Notes under the pieces: model-generated
What the model was told of the DNA's origin: nothing
Database searches by the model: none
The model's input: the letters and a program-made list of their open reading frames with translations, nothing else
Position numbers and translations under genes: made by a program
NCBI RefSeq assembly: GCF_003719825.1
Contig: NZ_RIBS01000007.1
Location: 1-64,000, forward strand
Direction of reading: 5' to 3'
DNA: 64,000 nucleotides
Source of the DNA: Montanilutibacter psychrotolerans
GTDB taxonomy: Bacteria > Pseudomonadota > Gammaproteobacteria > Xanthomonadales > Xanthomonadaceae
In this document: positions 15,853 to 28,078 of the stretch, piece after piece
How the letters are laid out: each line of letters starts with the position of its first letter
How positions within the stretch are numbered: position 1 is the stretch's first letter

Positions 15853-18843
15853 ATGATTCGCGATCTGTTGGCTTCCGCTATCGCCGCCGCGTTGGCGGTA
15901 TTCGCCCCGTCCACCGAACCCGCCGCCCCGTCGCCCAACCTCGCGGCGACCGCGACCCAGGCCACGGCTGCAACCCAGGTCCAGGCCGATGTCGATTCGA
16001 TGCAGGCCTACCGCCGTCTGCCGCTGTCCTTCGAAGCCAATCGCGGCCAGCAGCCGGATGGCGTCGACTTCAGTGCACGCGGCCTCGGCTACGGGCTGGC
16101 CCTCGACGCAGGCGGCGCGACCCTGAGCCTGAGCCGCGCGGACAAAGGCGCGCCCGCCAAGCTGCGCATCTCCCTGGTCGACGGCAATCGCGCAGCGCGC
16201 GCCTCGACCTACCAGCGCCAGGCCGGCAAGACCCACTACATCAGCGGCAACGACCCGGCCGGCTGGGTCAGCGATGTCGAGAACTTTGGCAAGGTTCGCT
16301 ACGCCTCCGTGTGGCCGGGCGTGGACATGGTCTGGTACGGCAACCAGCAGCAACTCGAGTACGACTTCGTGGTGGCACCGGGCCGTGATCCGGCGCGCAT
16401 CGCGCTGGCCATCGACGGTGCACGCAGCCGCCGGATCGACGATGCCGGCAACCTCGTGCTGGCCACCGCCGCGGGCGAGATCGTGCAGAAGCGCCCGATC
16501 AGCTACCAGATGATCGATGGACAGCGCGTCGCGGTGCAAAGCCGCTACCGCCTGCTCGGCGACAACCGCATCGGTTTCGAGCTGGGCCGCTACGACGCCA
16601 GCCAGCCGCTGGTGATCGACCCGGTGCTGGACTACCTCAAGGTGCTGGACGGCGAAAAGGACGACACGCCCTATGCGATCGCCGTCGACCGCGCCGGCTT
16701 CATCTACATCGCCGGCATCACCTCGTCGTACAACTTCCCGGGCATCCCGCCCAACGCCCAGGACCGCGACCGCCTGTTTGTCACCAAGCTCAACCCGGCT
16801 GGCAGCGCGCAGGTCTACACCGCCCTGATCAACAGCACCTGGACCAACCCGGTGGGCGACATCGCCGTGGACGCGAGCGGCCGCGTGCACCTCACCGGCG
16901 GCGCCTGGAAGAGCGAATTCCCGTCGACCGTCAATACCGGCCAGCCGGCTTGCCAGTTGACCAGCACCAACTCCGACGTGTTCGTGCTGCGCCTCAACAG
17001 CGCCGGCAGCGCGCTGGAGTACAGCACCCTGCTGTGCGGCAGCAGCCACGACGAAGGCAAGGGCCTGGCCCTGGCCGCCAATGGCGAGGTCGTGGTGACG
17101 GGCTACACCACGTCCAGCAACTTCCTGACGATCAACCCATTCCAGGCCGCGCGCGGCGGCGGCGAAGATGCGTTCGTCACCCGGCTCAACGTGTCGGGCA
17201 TGCCGACCGCCAGCACCTACCTGGGCGGCCTGGAAGACGATCGCGCGGACTCGGTTGCGATCGCCCTCAACGGCAACCTGGTGGTCGTCGGCCAGACCGA
17301 GTCGCCGAACTACCCGACCAAGTACCCGCTGCAGGCACAGCCCAAGGGCCTTTCCGATGGCTTCATGACGATCATGAACCCGGCCGCCAAGACCCTCGCC
17401 GCCAGCACCTACATCGGCGGCCAGCACAACGACTACGCCGATGTCGTGGCGATCGACGGCAGCGGCGCGATCGTCGTCGCCGGCAACACCTGGTCGTCGG
17501 ACTTCCCGGTGGTCAACGCGCTCCGATCGACCAACGCCGGCGGCACCGACGCCTTCGTCGCCAAGTTCAGCGCCGATGGCCGCAGCCGGATCTTCAGCAC
17601 CTACTTCGGTGGCAGCACCTACGACTTGCTGTATGACATGGCGCTGGACGCCACCGGCAACATCCTCCTCAGCGGCATCACGCCGCACCCGCGACTTGAT
17701 CCGTCCAACACCTTCCCGCAGGTCGGCGGTCTGCCGTTGGGAACGGCCTACGTCGCACGCGATGCGCCTTTCGTCAGCAAGCTGTCTGCCGATGGCAGGA
17801 CGGTGGTCTTCAGCACCATGCTGGCATTGGACAAGCAGCTGGTGAAGGGCGCGCAGATCGCACCGGACCGCTTTGGCGGCATGCATGCCGCCATCAACGG
17901 CGACGCCTTCACCGAGGACTCGGGCAACGTGATGGCCTACGGCCTCAGCCCGGCGCTGCTGGCCAACTGGCACGGCGATTTCAACGGCGATGGCAAGGAC
18001 GACATCCTCTGGCACGGCCGCCTCAGCGGTGCCAGCGTGATCTGGCTGGGCGGCAACAGCGCCACCCGCCAGAGCGTCGTCACCATGGCCGACGCGCGCT
18101 GGCAGATCGCGGCGGTTGGCGACTTCGACGGCGACCACAAGTCCGACATCGTCTGGACCAACCGCGTCGCAGGCATCAACCAGATCTGGCGATCGGGCAA
18201 CTTCGCCACCCGCACGACCCTCGTCAGTCCGAGCGCCTCGCTGGGCGACTGGAAGATCGCCGGTGCCGGCGATTTCGACGGCAACGGCCGCGACGACGTG
18301 CTCTGGCACAACCGGACCAGCGACGCCAGCATGGTCTGGCCGGAAGGCGATGCCACCCGGTCGCGCGCGCTGGCGAAGGCGCCGTCCAAGGCATGGGAGA
18401 TCGTCGGCGTGGGCGACTTCGACGGCGACAACAAGGCCGACCTGTTCTGGCGCAACCAGAACCCGGGCTACAACGTCTACTGGTCGGCCGGCCTCGGCAG
18501 CGTCCAGCGCACGGTCGGCAAGATGGCCGCCCAGAACATGCGCCTGGCGCAGATCGCCGACTTCAACGGCGACGGCAAGGACGACCTGCTGTGGCGCGAC
18601 GTGATCGGCACCGGCAACAACGAGATCTGGTACAGCGCGCTGTCGACCAGCCGTGTGGCCCTGACCAAGATGGTGATCGACTGGCAGGCCGTGGGCGGTG
18701 GCGACTACGACGGCAACGGCAAGGCCGACATCCTGTGGCGTCACAGCATCATCGGCAGCAACGTGATCTGGCCCGCGGGCAGCACGGTCGGCGCGCGGTC
18801 CGTTACCCGTCTGCCGGGCCTGGACTGGGTGCCTGCCAGCTGA
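15853..18843 (+). CDS. large secreted SBBP-repeat / FG-GAP-repeat protein
   Basis: A 996-residue exported protein. The N-terminus MIRDLLASAIAAALAVFAP is a signal peptide; GGAG at 15840-15843 sits 9 bases from ATG 15853. Residues 50-260 form the N-terminal domain usually found in SBBP proteins (LSFEANRGQQPDGVDF, VWPGVDMVWYGN, LVIDPVLDYL). From about 265 to 690 there are SBBP beta-propeller repeats with recurring IAVDxxGFIYIAGxTSSxxFP and DAFVxKFS units. From about 707 to the end come six W-containing FG-GAP repeats about 49 residues apart (DFNGDGKDDILWH, DFDGDHKSDIVWT and similar). Each carries a DxDxDGxxD calcium loop. Probably a calcium-stabilised adhesin or surface-binding protein; no enzyme motif is visible. 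Confidence 0.82.
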   Translation: MIRDLLASAIAAALAVFAPSTEPAAPSPNLAATATQATAATQVQADVDSMQAYRRLPLSFEANRGQQPDGVDFSARGLGYGLALDAGGATLSLSRADKGAPAKLRISLVDGNRAARASTYQRQAGKTHYISGNDPAGWVSDVENFGKVRYASVWPGVDMVWYGNQQQLEYDFVVAPGRDPARIALAIDGARSRRIDDAGNLVLATAAGEIVQKRPISYQMIDGQRVAVQSRYRLLGDNRIGFELGRYDASQPLVIDPVLDYLKVLDGEKDDTPYAIAVDRAGFIYIAGITSSYNFPGIPPNAQDRDRLFVTKLNPAGSAQVYTALINSTWTNPVGDIAVDASGRVHLTGGAWKSEFPSTVNTGQPACQLTSTNSDVFVLRLNSAGSALEYSTLLCGSSHDEGKGLALAANGEVVVTGYTTSSNFLTINPFQAARGGGEDAFVTRLNVSGMPTASTYLGGLEDDRADSVAIALNGNLVVVGQTESPNYPTKYPLQAQPKGLSDGFMTIMNPAAKTLAASTYIGGQHNDYADVVAIDGSGAIVVAGNTWSSDFPVVNALRSTNAGGTDAFVAKFSADGRSRIFSTYFGGSTYDLLYDMALDATGNILLSGITPHPRLDPSNTFPQVGGLPLGTAYVARDAPFVSKLSADGRTVVFSTMLALDKQLVKGAQIAPDRFGGMHAAINGDAFTEDSGNVMAYGLSPALLANWHGDFNGDGKDDILWHGRLSGASVIWLGGNSATRQSVVTMADARWQIAAVGDFDGDHKSDIVWTNRVAGINQIWRSGNFATRTTLVSPSASLGDWKIAGAGDFDGNGRDDVLWHNRTSDASMVWPEGDATRSRALAKAPSKAWEIVGVGDFDGDNKADLFWRNQNPGYNVYWSAGLGSVQRTVGKMAAQNMRLAQIADFNGDGKDDLLWRDVIGTGNNEIWYSALSTSRVALTKMVIDWQAVGGGDYDGNGKADILWRHSIIGSNVIWPAGSTVGARSVTRLPGLDWVPAS

Positions 18844-18892
18844 ATGAAGGCGCCAGGAAGCGCCATCGAAGCGGCCGCGTGAGCGGCCAGCG

Positions 18893-18921
18893 CAACCGGC
18901 CGGTGCAACGCCGGCCGGTTG
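18893..18921 (+). terminator. hairpin after the SBBP gene
   Basis: An 11-bp perfect stem, CAACCGGCCGG with CCGGCCGGTTG (18893-18903 and 18911-18921), has a 7-base loop. There is no T-tract, so it may stop transcription weakly or protect the mRNA end. Confidence 0.5.
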
Positions 18922-19082
18922 CCACAACGCCTGACCGCCCGGCCCGCCTCGCGCGGGCCGGGTCGGTTCCGGGGTCCGGTTACCGCGGCATCCACCGACC
19001 AGGCTGAACGCGCCAAGCACCCGCCAGGGGGACGGGCCGGCGCCAGGCCGCTGTCGGCCGGCCGCGACCTCGGGCGGGAGGC

Positions 19083-19088
19083 TATAAT
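19083..19088 (+). promoter_or_regulatory. -10 box of the glycine riboswitch-gcvP transcript
   Basis: A perfect TATAAT lies 14 bases before the first riboswitch helix. This puts the transcript start at about 19095, just where the leader RNA should begin. No strong -35 is seen. Confidence 0.6.
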
Positions 19089-19101
19089 CGCCGGGCTCGA
19101 T

Positions 19102-19283
19102 GCAAGCGGTGGGAGAAGCGGGGAAACCCGCTGCCGAAGGCGCAACGCCCGTAATCGCTCAGGCACCCGTACCGCCGCTTGCGAGCAACTCTGGAGAGAC
19201 CGGTAAAACCCGGCGCCGAAGGTGCACGAATCGCCCACCCCACCGCGGGACGCGTTTCAAAACTCTCAGGCAAAAGGACAGAG
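19102..19283 (+). ncRNA. tandem glycine riboswitch
   Basis: Two adjacent glycine aptamers. Aptamer I (19102-19182) is closed by P1 arms GCAAGCGG / CCGCTTGC and contains the conserved GGGAGA, GCCGAAGGCGCAAC and CTCAGGCA segments. A six-base linker (19183-19188) joins aptamer II (19189-19283), closed by CTCTG / CAGAG, with GGAGAGACC, GCCGAAGGTGCA and CTCAGGCAAAAGGAC. Tandem glycine riboswitches normally switch on glycine-cleavage genes when glycine is high, and gcvP starts 48 bases downstream, which fits. The following stretch can form a hairpin, 19294-19300 with 19303-19309, and a long-range pair, GGGGCG (19283-19288) with CGCCCC (19322-19327) next to the start codon. These form a likely expression platform. 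Confidence 0.93.
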
Positions 19284-19331
19284 GGGCGCCTCGCGTGCGG
19301 CACCGCACGTTTGCCTTCGGACGCCCCTGCC

Positions 19332-22205
<2,874 letters not shown>

Positions 22206-22231
22206 GTCACCAGCCCCGCACCAGAATCGAA

Positions 22232-22262
22232 CGCCCCGCTTCGCGCGGGGCGTTCTTTTTTC
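22232..22262 (+). terminator. gcvP terminator
   Basis: An 8-bp stem (CGCCCCGC 22232-22239 with GCGGGGCG 22245-22252) with loop TTCGC is followed by TTCTTTTTTT. Confidence 0.9.
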
Positions 22263-22335
22263 CGGCACCCGCAGCAGCGCAACAACGTGGATGCCGGCCA
22301 GCGCTACCGGCCGGCATCGCCTCGCACCGTGCGAC

Positions 22336-25300
22336 TCACCCGGTGCGTGAAGTCACCGGCAACCTGCGCTCGGATCGCAGCGCCAGCCACTCGTAGAGCA
22401 CCGGCAACAGCACCAGCGTCAGCAGGGTCGAACTGATCAGCCCACCCACCACCACCGTCGCCAGGGGTCGCTGGGTCTCGGCGCCGACACCGCGCGAGAG
22501 CAGCATCGGCAGCATGCCCAGCACCGCCACGCTGGCCGTCATCAGCACCGGCCGCAGGCGCAGCACCGTGCCCTGCACTACCGCATCGCGCACCGCCACC
22601 CCCTTCGCGCGCAGCTCGTTGAGGAAGCTCACCAGCACGATGCCGTTGAGCATGGCCACGCCGAACACCGCGATGAAACCGATCGCCGAGGGAACCGACA
22701 AGTACTGCCCTGTGATGAACAACGCGAGCAATCCGCCGACGGTCGCAAACGGCACGTTGGCCAGGATCAGCAGGGCGAGCCGGATCGAATTGAACGCGGT
22801 GCACAGCAGCACGAAGATGAAGAAGATCGTCGCCGGAACGATCAGCGACAACCGGGACAACGCACGCTGCTGGTTCTCGAACGCACCGCCCCATTCGATC
22901 CAGTAGCCCGGCGGCAGCGTCACCTTTCCTGCGATCGCCTTCTGCGCGTCCTTCACGAAGCCATCGATGTCCCGACCGCGCACGTCCATCTGGATCACTG
23001 CGTAGCGCTGCAGCTGCTCGCGGCGAACGAACGAGTAGCCTTCGGCGACGCTCACCTTGGCAACCTGCGACAGCGGCACCAGCGCGCCGCCCGCCGTGCG
23101 CAACGGAATCCGCCGCAACTGCTCGACCGATGCGCGTGCGTCGTCGCCCAGGCGCACCGCGATATCGAAGCGCTTCACACCATCCAGCAGCACGCTGACC
23201 GGTTCGCCGCCCAGCCCGTTGCGGACGATAGTCAGCACCTCCTGGGCATTCATGCCGTGCCGTGCCAGCTGCGCGCGATCGACCGTGATGCGGATCTGTG
23301 GCTTGCCCAGGTTGGCTTCCAGCGACAGGTCGGCGACGCCTTCCACGCCTGCCAGAACGCCCTTCAGGCGCGCGCTGAGTCGATCGAGCTCGGCGAGGTC
23401 CTGACCATACAACTTCAATGCCAGCGTGGCGCGCACGCCGGAGATCAACTCCTCCACGCGCATCTGGATCGGCTGCGTATAGCCCGGCACCACGTTGGGC
23501 ACCACCGTTTCCAGCGTCTCCTGCATCGCCGCCTCGAGCTGCTTGATGTCGCGTCCGGACGTCCACTCGTCCTCGGGCTTCAACGCGGTGTAGATCTCCA
23601 TGTAGTTGACGTCGGCGGTCTCGCCTTTCTCGGCGCGGCCGATCATCGCCACCGTGGTGTCCACCTCGGGAAACGCCTTGAACGCCTCGGCGATGACGTT
23701 GCTGGTGCGGATGGATTCGTCCAGCGAGGTCGAGGGGATGCCCGTGACGCGCCACATGATCGAGCCCTCCTGCAGCTGCGGCATGAACTCCCTGCCCAGC
23801 AACGGAAAGATCGCCAGTCCCGCTACCAATGCCGCAATCGCCGATGCCACCACGGCCTTCTTGTGTGCCAGCGCGCGCTCGAGCATCGGCAGGTAGCCGC
23901 GCTTGATGCGCGCCACCAGCCAGGTATCGCGCTCGGGTCCTGGCTTGAGGATCAACGACGCCAGCACCGGCACCAGGGTCAGGCTGAGGATCAACGAGCC
24001 GGCCATCGCGAAGGCGATGTTGAAGGCCATCGGCTTGAACATCTTGCCTTCCAGTCCTTCGAGCGAGAACAACGGCAGGAACACCACGATGATGATGATG
24101 ATCGCGAACGTCACCGGGTTGGCGACCTCCCTGGCCGCCATCAGCACGGCCGAAACGCGATCGACCGGCTCGCCGTGTTCAAGGCGCTGGGCCATGATGC
24201 GGAAGGCGTTCTCCACCATCACCACCGCGCCGTCGACCATCATGCCGATGCCGATCGCCAGCCCGGCCAGCGACATCAGGTTTGCCGAAAGCCCCACCTC
24301 GCCCATGCCGATGAAGGCGATCAACATCGCCATCGGCAACGTCACGATCACCACCAGCGCCGAGCGCAGTTCACCCAGGAACAGGAACAGCACCACCGCG
24401 ACCAGCAGCGAGCCTTCGACCAGCGCGCGCGTCGCGGTGCCGACCGCCTTGTCGACCAGCTCGGTGCGGTCGTAGACCGGCCTGAGCACCATGCCCTTGG
24501 GTAGTGCGTCGCGCACCGTAGCCAGCCGCTGCTTGACCGCGCCAACCACGTCGCGCGCGTTCTCGCCGATGCGCGACAACGCCATCCCGAGCACGACCTC
24601 CTGGCCATCGCGCGTCACCGCACCAAACCGCGGGGCCGGCGCCTGGACCACCTCCGCGACGTCGTGCAGGTACACCGGCACCCCGTCTTCGGCCTTGAGC
24701 ACAATGTCGCCGATGTCCTGCTCGGACTGCAGCAGGCCCAGCCCGCGCACAAGGTACTGCTCGCGCCCGACGTCCATCACGTTGCCGCCCACCTGCCCGT
24801 TGTTGGCCGGCAGCGCGTCGATCACGTCCTTGAACCCCAGGCCTCGCGCATACAGACGCTGCGGATCGATGCGGACCTGGTACTCGCGCTCGCCGCCGCC
24901 CCAGGACGTGACATCGTCGACGCCCGGCGCGGTGCGCAGGATCAGCCGGACGGACCACTCCTGCCAGGTGCGCAGGTCCATGTCGCTGACCTGCTGCCTG
25001 CTGACGCCGGGCGCGCGTTCGACCGTGTACCAGTACACCTGTCCCAACCCCGAAGCATTCGGTCCCATGCCCGGTTTGCCGTGGCCATCGGGCAGCCGGT
25101 CAGCGATCTCCTGCAGGCGCTCGTTGACCAGTTGCCGGGCGAAGTAGATGTCCATCCCGTCCTCGAAATAGACGGTGACGTACGACAAACCAAACAGGCT
25201 GACGGAGCGGATCTCCTGGACTTTCGGCAAACCGGCCAGCGCCGATTCCACCGGCGCGGTCAGCAGCAGCTCGACGTCTTCGGCGGCCAGGCCAGGGGAT

Positions 25301-25455
25301 TCGGTGTAGACGTTGACCTGTGCCGGCGTGACATCGGGAAAGGCATCGATCGGCACGTCGCGCACCGCGCGCAAGCCAAGAAAGGCCACGACCGCAAACG
25401 CGATCAGCACCAGAAAGCGGTAACGCAGCGCGAGTTCGACCAGGCGATTCAGCAT
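22336..25455 (-). CDS. CzcA/CusA-family heavy-metal efflux RND transporter
   Basis: A 1039-residue inner-membrane RND pump of the heavy-metal-efflux (HME) class. It has twelve membrane helices and two large periplasmic loops. TM1 is followed by VPIDAFPDVTPAQVNV, typical of CzcA. TM4 carries the HME signature GIGMMVDGAVVMVENAFR, whose Asp and Glu relay protons. FKPMAFNIAFAMAGSLILSLTLVPVL marks TM5-6, and the second half has AVFGVAMLNGIVLVSF. It energises export of divalent cations (Zn, Co, Cd or Ni), or Cu/Ag, through the CzcB- and CzcC-like partners encoded just upstream. It is the last gene of the minus-strand operon, 30 bases after the adaptor gene. The exact metal cannot be read from sequence. 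Confidence 0.93.
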   Translation of the reverse strand: MLNRLVELALRYRFLVLIAFAVVAFLGLRAVRDVPIDAFPDVTPAQVNVYTESPGLAAEDVELLLTAPVESALAGLPKVQEIRSVSLFGLSYVTVYFEDGMDIYFARQLVNERLQEIADRLPDGHGKPGMGPNASGLGQVYWYTVERAPGVSRQQVSDMDLRTWQEWSVRLILRTAPGVDDVTSWGGGEREYQVRIDPQRLYARGLGFKDVIDALPANNGQVGGNVMDVGREQYLVRGLGLLQSEQDIGDIVLKAEDGVPVYLHDVAEVVQAPAPRFGAVTRDGQEVVLGMALSRIGENARDVVGAVKQRLATVRDALPKGMVLRPVYDRTELVDKAVGTATRALVEGSLLVAVVLFLFLGELRSALVVIVTLPMAMLIAFIGMGEVGLSANLMSLAGLAIGIGMMVDGAVVMVENAFRIMAQRLEHGEPVDRVSAVLMAAREVANPVTFAIIIIIVVFLPLFSLEGLEGKMFKPMAFNIAFAMAGSLILSLTLVPVLASLILKPGPERDTWLVARIKRGYLPMLERALAHKKAVVASAIAALVAGLAIFPLLGREFMPQLQEGSIMWRVTGIPSTSLDESIRTSNVIAEAFKAFPEVDTTVAMIGRAEKGETADVNYMEIYTALKPEDEWTSGRDIKQLEAAMQETLETVVPNVVPGYTQPIQMRVEELISGVRATLALKLYGQDLAELDRLSARLKGVLAGVEGVADLSLEANLGKPQIRITVDRAQLARHGMNAQEVLTIVRNGLGGEPVSVLLDGVKRFDIAVRLGDDARASVEQLRRIPLRTAGGALVPLSQVAKVSVAEGYSFVRREQLQRYAVIQMDVRGRDIDGFVKDAQKAIAGKVTLPPGYWIEWGGAFENQQRALSRLSLIVPATIFFIFVLLCTAFNSIRLALLILANVPFATVGGLLALFITGQYLSVPSAIGFIAVFGVAMLNGIVLVSFLNELRAKGVAVRDAVVQGTVLRLRPVLMTASVAVLGMLPMLLSRGVGAETQRPLATVVVGGLISSTLLTLVLLPVLYEWLALRSERRLPVTSRTG

Positions 25456-25485
25456 GGCGCACCTCTCCGCGGCGACGGTCGCGGC

Positions 25486-26685
25486 TCAATGCGCATGACC
25501 TTCTCCCAGTTGTGCCTTGAGCAGGCGCGCCTTGATCGCAAACGCACCTTCCACCACCACCGCATCGCCGGCGTTCACGCCTTCCTCGACTACGGTCTGT
25601 TCGCCAATCACCGCGCCGGTGCGAACCGGCACCGGTGCGATCGCGCCATGGGCGTCGCGGCGGAACAGCACCGTGTCGCCCTGCAGCTGCACCAGCGCCG
25701 TGCTGGGCACCGCCAGACGTGGCGTGGCGGCATCGCCACCCGCACCCAGGTAGACGTCGACGAAGTCGCCGCCGTGCAACCGGTCGTCTTCGTTGGCAAC
25801 CTCGATGCGAACCACCGCGTTGCGCGTGGCTTCCGACGTGCGGTGCGCGGCGCGCAGCACCGTGCCCGGGATGCGACGCCCGTCGGCGACGATCGTCGCC
25901 GCACTGCCGGCGGTCAGGCGCGGCACGGTGCCCGACGGCAGCCGGGCATCCACCCAGACCACCGACTCGTCCACCAGCCGGTACAGCGCACGACCCGGCT
26001 CGATGCGTTCGCCAACGACGAAATCGTCCTCGGTGATGCGGCCGGCGTGCGGCGCGGGGAGCGTGAACCGACCGTCGACACTGCCGTGACCGGTATCGGG
26101 CAGGCCGTACGCGCGCGCCTTGGCTCGCGCGCGATCGACCGCGATGCGTGCCTCACTGATGCGTCGCCCGGCCACTGCCTCGCGGCCCAGAGCCGACACG
26201 CGGCGCCATTCCTGTTCGGCGATGCGCAACTCGGCCTGCGCGTCGGAGACATCGACGCTGGCCAGAGTCGCCAACGGTGCTCCCGCGCGTACCTCGTCGC
26301 CCAGCCGCGCGTGGCGGCGCACCACCAGCGCGGCGACGCGCGGCGTGATCAGCGTGGTGCCGTACGCGCTGTCGAGCACCTCGCCCGGGGCACGCAGCTG
26401 CTCACCCGGCGACGTGGCAACCAGCACGGCAATGCGGATCCCGGCGGCCTTCAGCGCGTCGTCGTCCATCGTGACGGTGGGCGCGGCTTCTTCGGCGTCG
26501 GCGTGACCCGCTTCCGGCGCTGCGCCTTGCCCATGGGGTTCCTCGGCATGCTCGTCCTTGCCGTGCGCGGCGGCGCGCGCTTCCGGCGCGGTCACCTCAC
26601 CCGAGCAGGCGGTCAGCAACAGCGCAAGCGCGGCGGCCTGCGCCAGCAGGGGGATCGGGTTCAATGTCATCGGCGGAAATCTCAT
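25486..26685 (-). CDS. CzcB-like efflux periplasmic adaptor lipoprotein
   Basis: A 399-residue membrane-fusion protein linking the RND pump to the outer-membrane channel. The N-terminal signal ends in LLLTACSG (lipobox Cys). A histidine/acid-rich segment follows, with HGKDEHAEEPHGQG and GHADAEE at about residues 40-65, and a second His pair closes the protein (GEGHAH). Both probably bind metal. The barrel-sandwich/coiled-coil core shows TLITPRVAALVVRRHARLGDEVRAG and ADGRRIPGTVLRA. The start ATG overlaps the czcC stop (ATGA, 26682-26685), so translation is coupled; an in-frame ATG five codons later would also keep the signal peptide. The His-rich ends favour zinc, cobalt or nickel over copper. 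Confidence 0.9.
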   Translation of the reverse strand: MRFPPMTLNPIPLLAQAAALALLLTACSGEVTAPEARAAAHGKDEHAEEPHGQGAAPEAGHADAEEAAPTVTMDDDALKAAGIRIAVLVATSPGEQLRAPGEVLDSAYGTTLITPRVAALVVRRHARLGDEVRAGAPLATLASVDVSDAQAELRIAEQEWRRVSALGREAVAGRRISEARIAVDRARAKARAYGLPDTGHGSVDGRFTLPAPHAGRITEDDFVVGERIEPGRALYRLVDESVVWVDARLPSGTVPRLTAGSAATIVADGRRIPGTVLRAAHRTSEATRNAVVRIEVANEDDRLHGGDFVDVYLGAGGDAATPRLAVPSTALVQLQGDTVLFRRDAHGAIAPVPVRTGAVIGEQTVVEEGVNAGDAVVVEGAFAIKARLLKAQLGEGHAH

Positions 26686-28013
26686 GGCGTGGTCTCCAGG
26701 CCGGCCCAGCGCTCAAGCTGGCCGGTGGCGGCGAGGTAGTCGGCGTAGCTGCGCCACAGGCGCGCTTCGAGTTCGGCGCCGGCAAGTGCGGTGTCCAGGG
26801 TCTGGTTGAGCTGCAGCAGGTAGTCGGACGTGGACAACTCGCCCTCGCGCCACAGCCGTTCGAGCAGTCCGGTGCGGCGCTCGATATCGGTGCCGCGACT
26901 GGCGCGCCAGAGCGTCCATGCCGACTGCGCGGCGGCATAACTGTCGGTCGCGCCGCGCCGTGTCGCCGCCAGTTCGATGCGCACGCGTTCGGCCTGGGCA
27001 ACGGCGGCCTGCGCATCGGCGCGCGCGGCGGCAACCTCGTTGCGATGATCGTTGCGCACGAACAACGGAATGCTCACCGATACACCGAACACGTTGTCGC
27101 CGCGGCCGTCCTCGTCGATACGACCGCCGTGCACACCGACGGTCGGATCGGCCACCGCGTCGCGCTGGGCAACGCCGACCTCGCGCTCGGCGGCGACGCT
27201 GGCGGCCTGCGCGATGCGCCACTCGGGCATCCGCTCGGTGCCATCGGGCTCGGGCCGTGGCGGCGGCAACGTGTCGCTGGGCAACGCCACGCCGCCATCG
27301 GGAAGCGTCGACCCACCCAGTGCGAGAAAACGCGCCTGGGCCTGGGCGTGCTCGGCGATGAGTGCCGCCTGCCCGGCCCGGGCTTCGTCGCGCGCCAGCA
27401 ACGCCAAGTCGCGTTCCAGACCGGAAATGTCGTCGGCGGCGAACTGCCTGGCGGCCAGGTCGGCGAATCGAGTGAGCAGCGCGAGGCGACGCTCACCGGC
27501 CAGCACGCGCTGCCCGGCAGTCTGCAACTCCGCCCATGCGGCCAGCCACTGGCGGGCGAACTCGCGCCGCTGCAATTGCGCCTGTGCGCTGGCCTGGTCG
27601 AATCGCGCCGAGGCGGCGCTGCGCCGCGCGCCGCGCTTGTCGTTGATGTCCAGCGTCAGGTTGACGCCGGCCGTCGTGGAGCGGTCGGCGCCCTCGTCAT
27701 CGAACGCAAACGCCAGCTCGGGGTTGTACAGCGGCATTCCAGCCGCTTCGAGCCGCGCGCCGGCGGCATCCACCTGCGCTTGGGCGACACGGAAGTCCGG
27801 GTGTTGCTGCCACGCGTCGCGCAATGCGGCGCGCAGTGCATCGGGAGCGACCCTGGGATGGACGGTGGAATGGGGTGTGGGGGCGTGCGGGAGAACGGGT
27901 TTGGGATCGGTCGCGGGTACGCCAGCGGTCGCGGCAACGGCAAACATGCCGACCGCAACGCCAGCCACCAGCGCCCGCGCGGCACGGGGCCGCGTCAGGT
28001 CGAACAGGTGCAT
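26682..28013 (-). CDS. CzcC-like outer-membrane efflux channel (TolC family)
   Basis: A 443-residue outer-membrane factor of the TolC/CzcC type with a signal peptide (residues 1-31, ending TAGVPA or nearby). Two outer-membrane efflux domains each carry long amphipathic helices rich in Ala, Gln and Arg (DAWQQHPDFRVAQAQVDAAGARLEAAGMPLYNPEL in the first; EVAAARADAQAAVAQAERVR in the second). The beta-strand motifs GVNLTLDINDKRGAR and GVSVSIPLFVRND mark the two membrane-spanning strand pairs. It forms the exit duct of the tripartite pump. It is 65 bases downstream of the small CzcI-like gene and overlaps the adaptor gene by four bases. Confidence 0.9.
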   Translation of the reverse strand: MHLFDLTRPRAARALVAGVAVGMFAVAATAGVPATDPKPVLPHAPTPHSTVHPRVAPDALRAALRDAWQQHPDFRVAQAQVDAAGARLEAAGMPLYNPELAFAFDDEGADRSTTAGVNLTLDINDKRGARRSAASARFDQASAQAQLQRREFARQWLAAWAELQTAGQRVLAGERRLALLTRFADLAARQFAADDISGLERDLALLARDEARAGQAALIAEHAQAQARFLALGGSTLPDGGVALPSDTLPPPRPEPDGTERMPEWRIAQAASVAAEREVGVAQRDAVADPTVGVHGGRIDEDGRGDNVFGVSVSIPLFVRNDHRNEVAAARADAQAAVAQAERVRIELAATRRGATDSYAAAQSAWTLWRASRGTDIERRTGLLERLWREGELSTSDYLLQLNQTLDTALAGAELEARLWRSYADYLAATGQLERWAGLETTP

Positions 28014-28078
28014 GGAGAATTCCTCTGGGCAACGTCAATCCACGGCGCGTATTGGCGCCGGGAACACAGGGACGTGGC

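Noticed and set aside
15769-19020. A 1083-codon open frame on the minus strand opposite the SBBP gene
   Set aside because: It is antisense to a clearly coding gene with a signal peptide and repeats, is rich in Arg, Ala, Gly, Val and His, and shows no family motif; long antisense frames are expected at this GC content.
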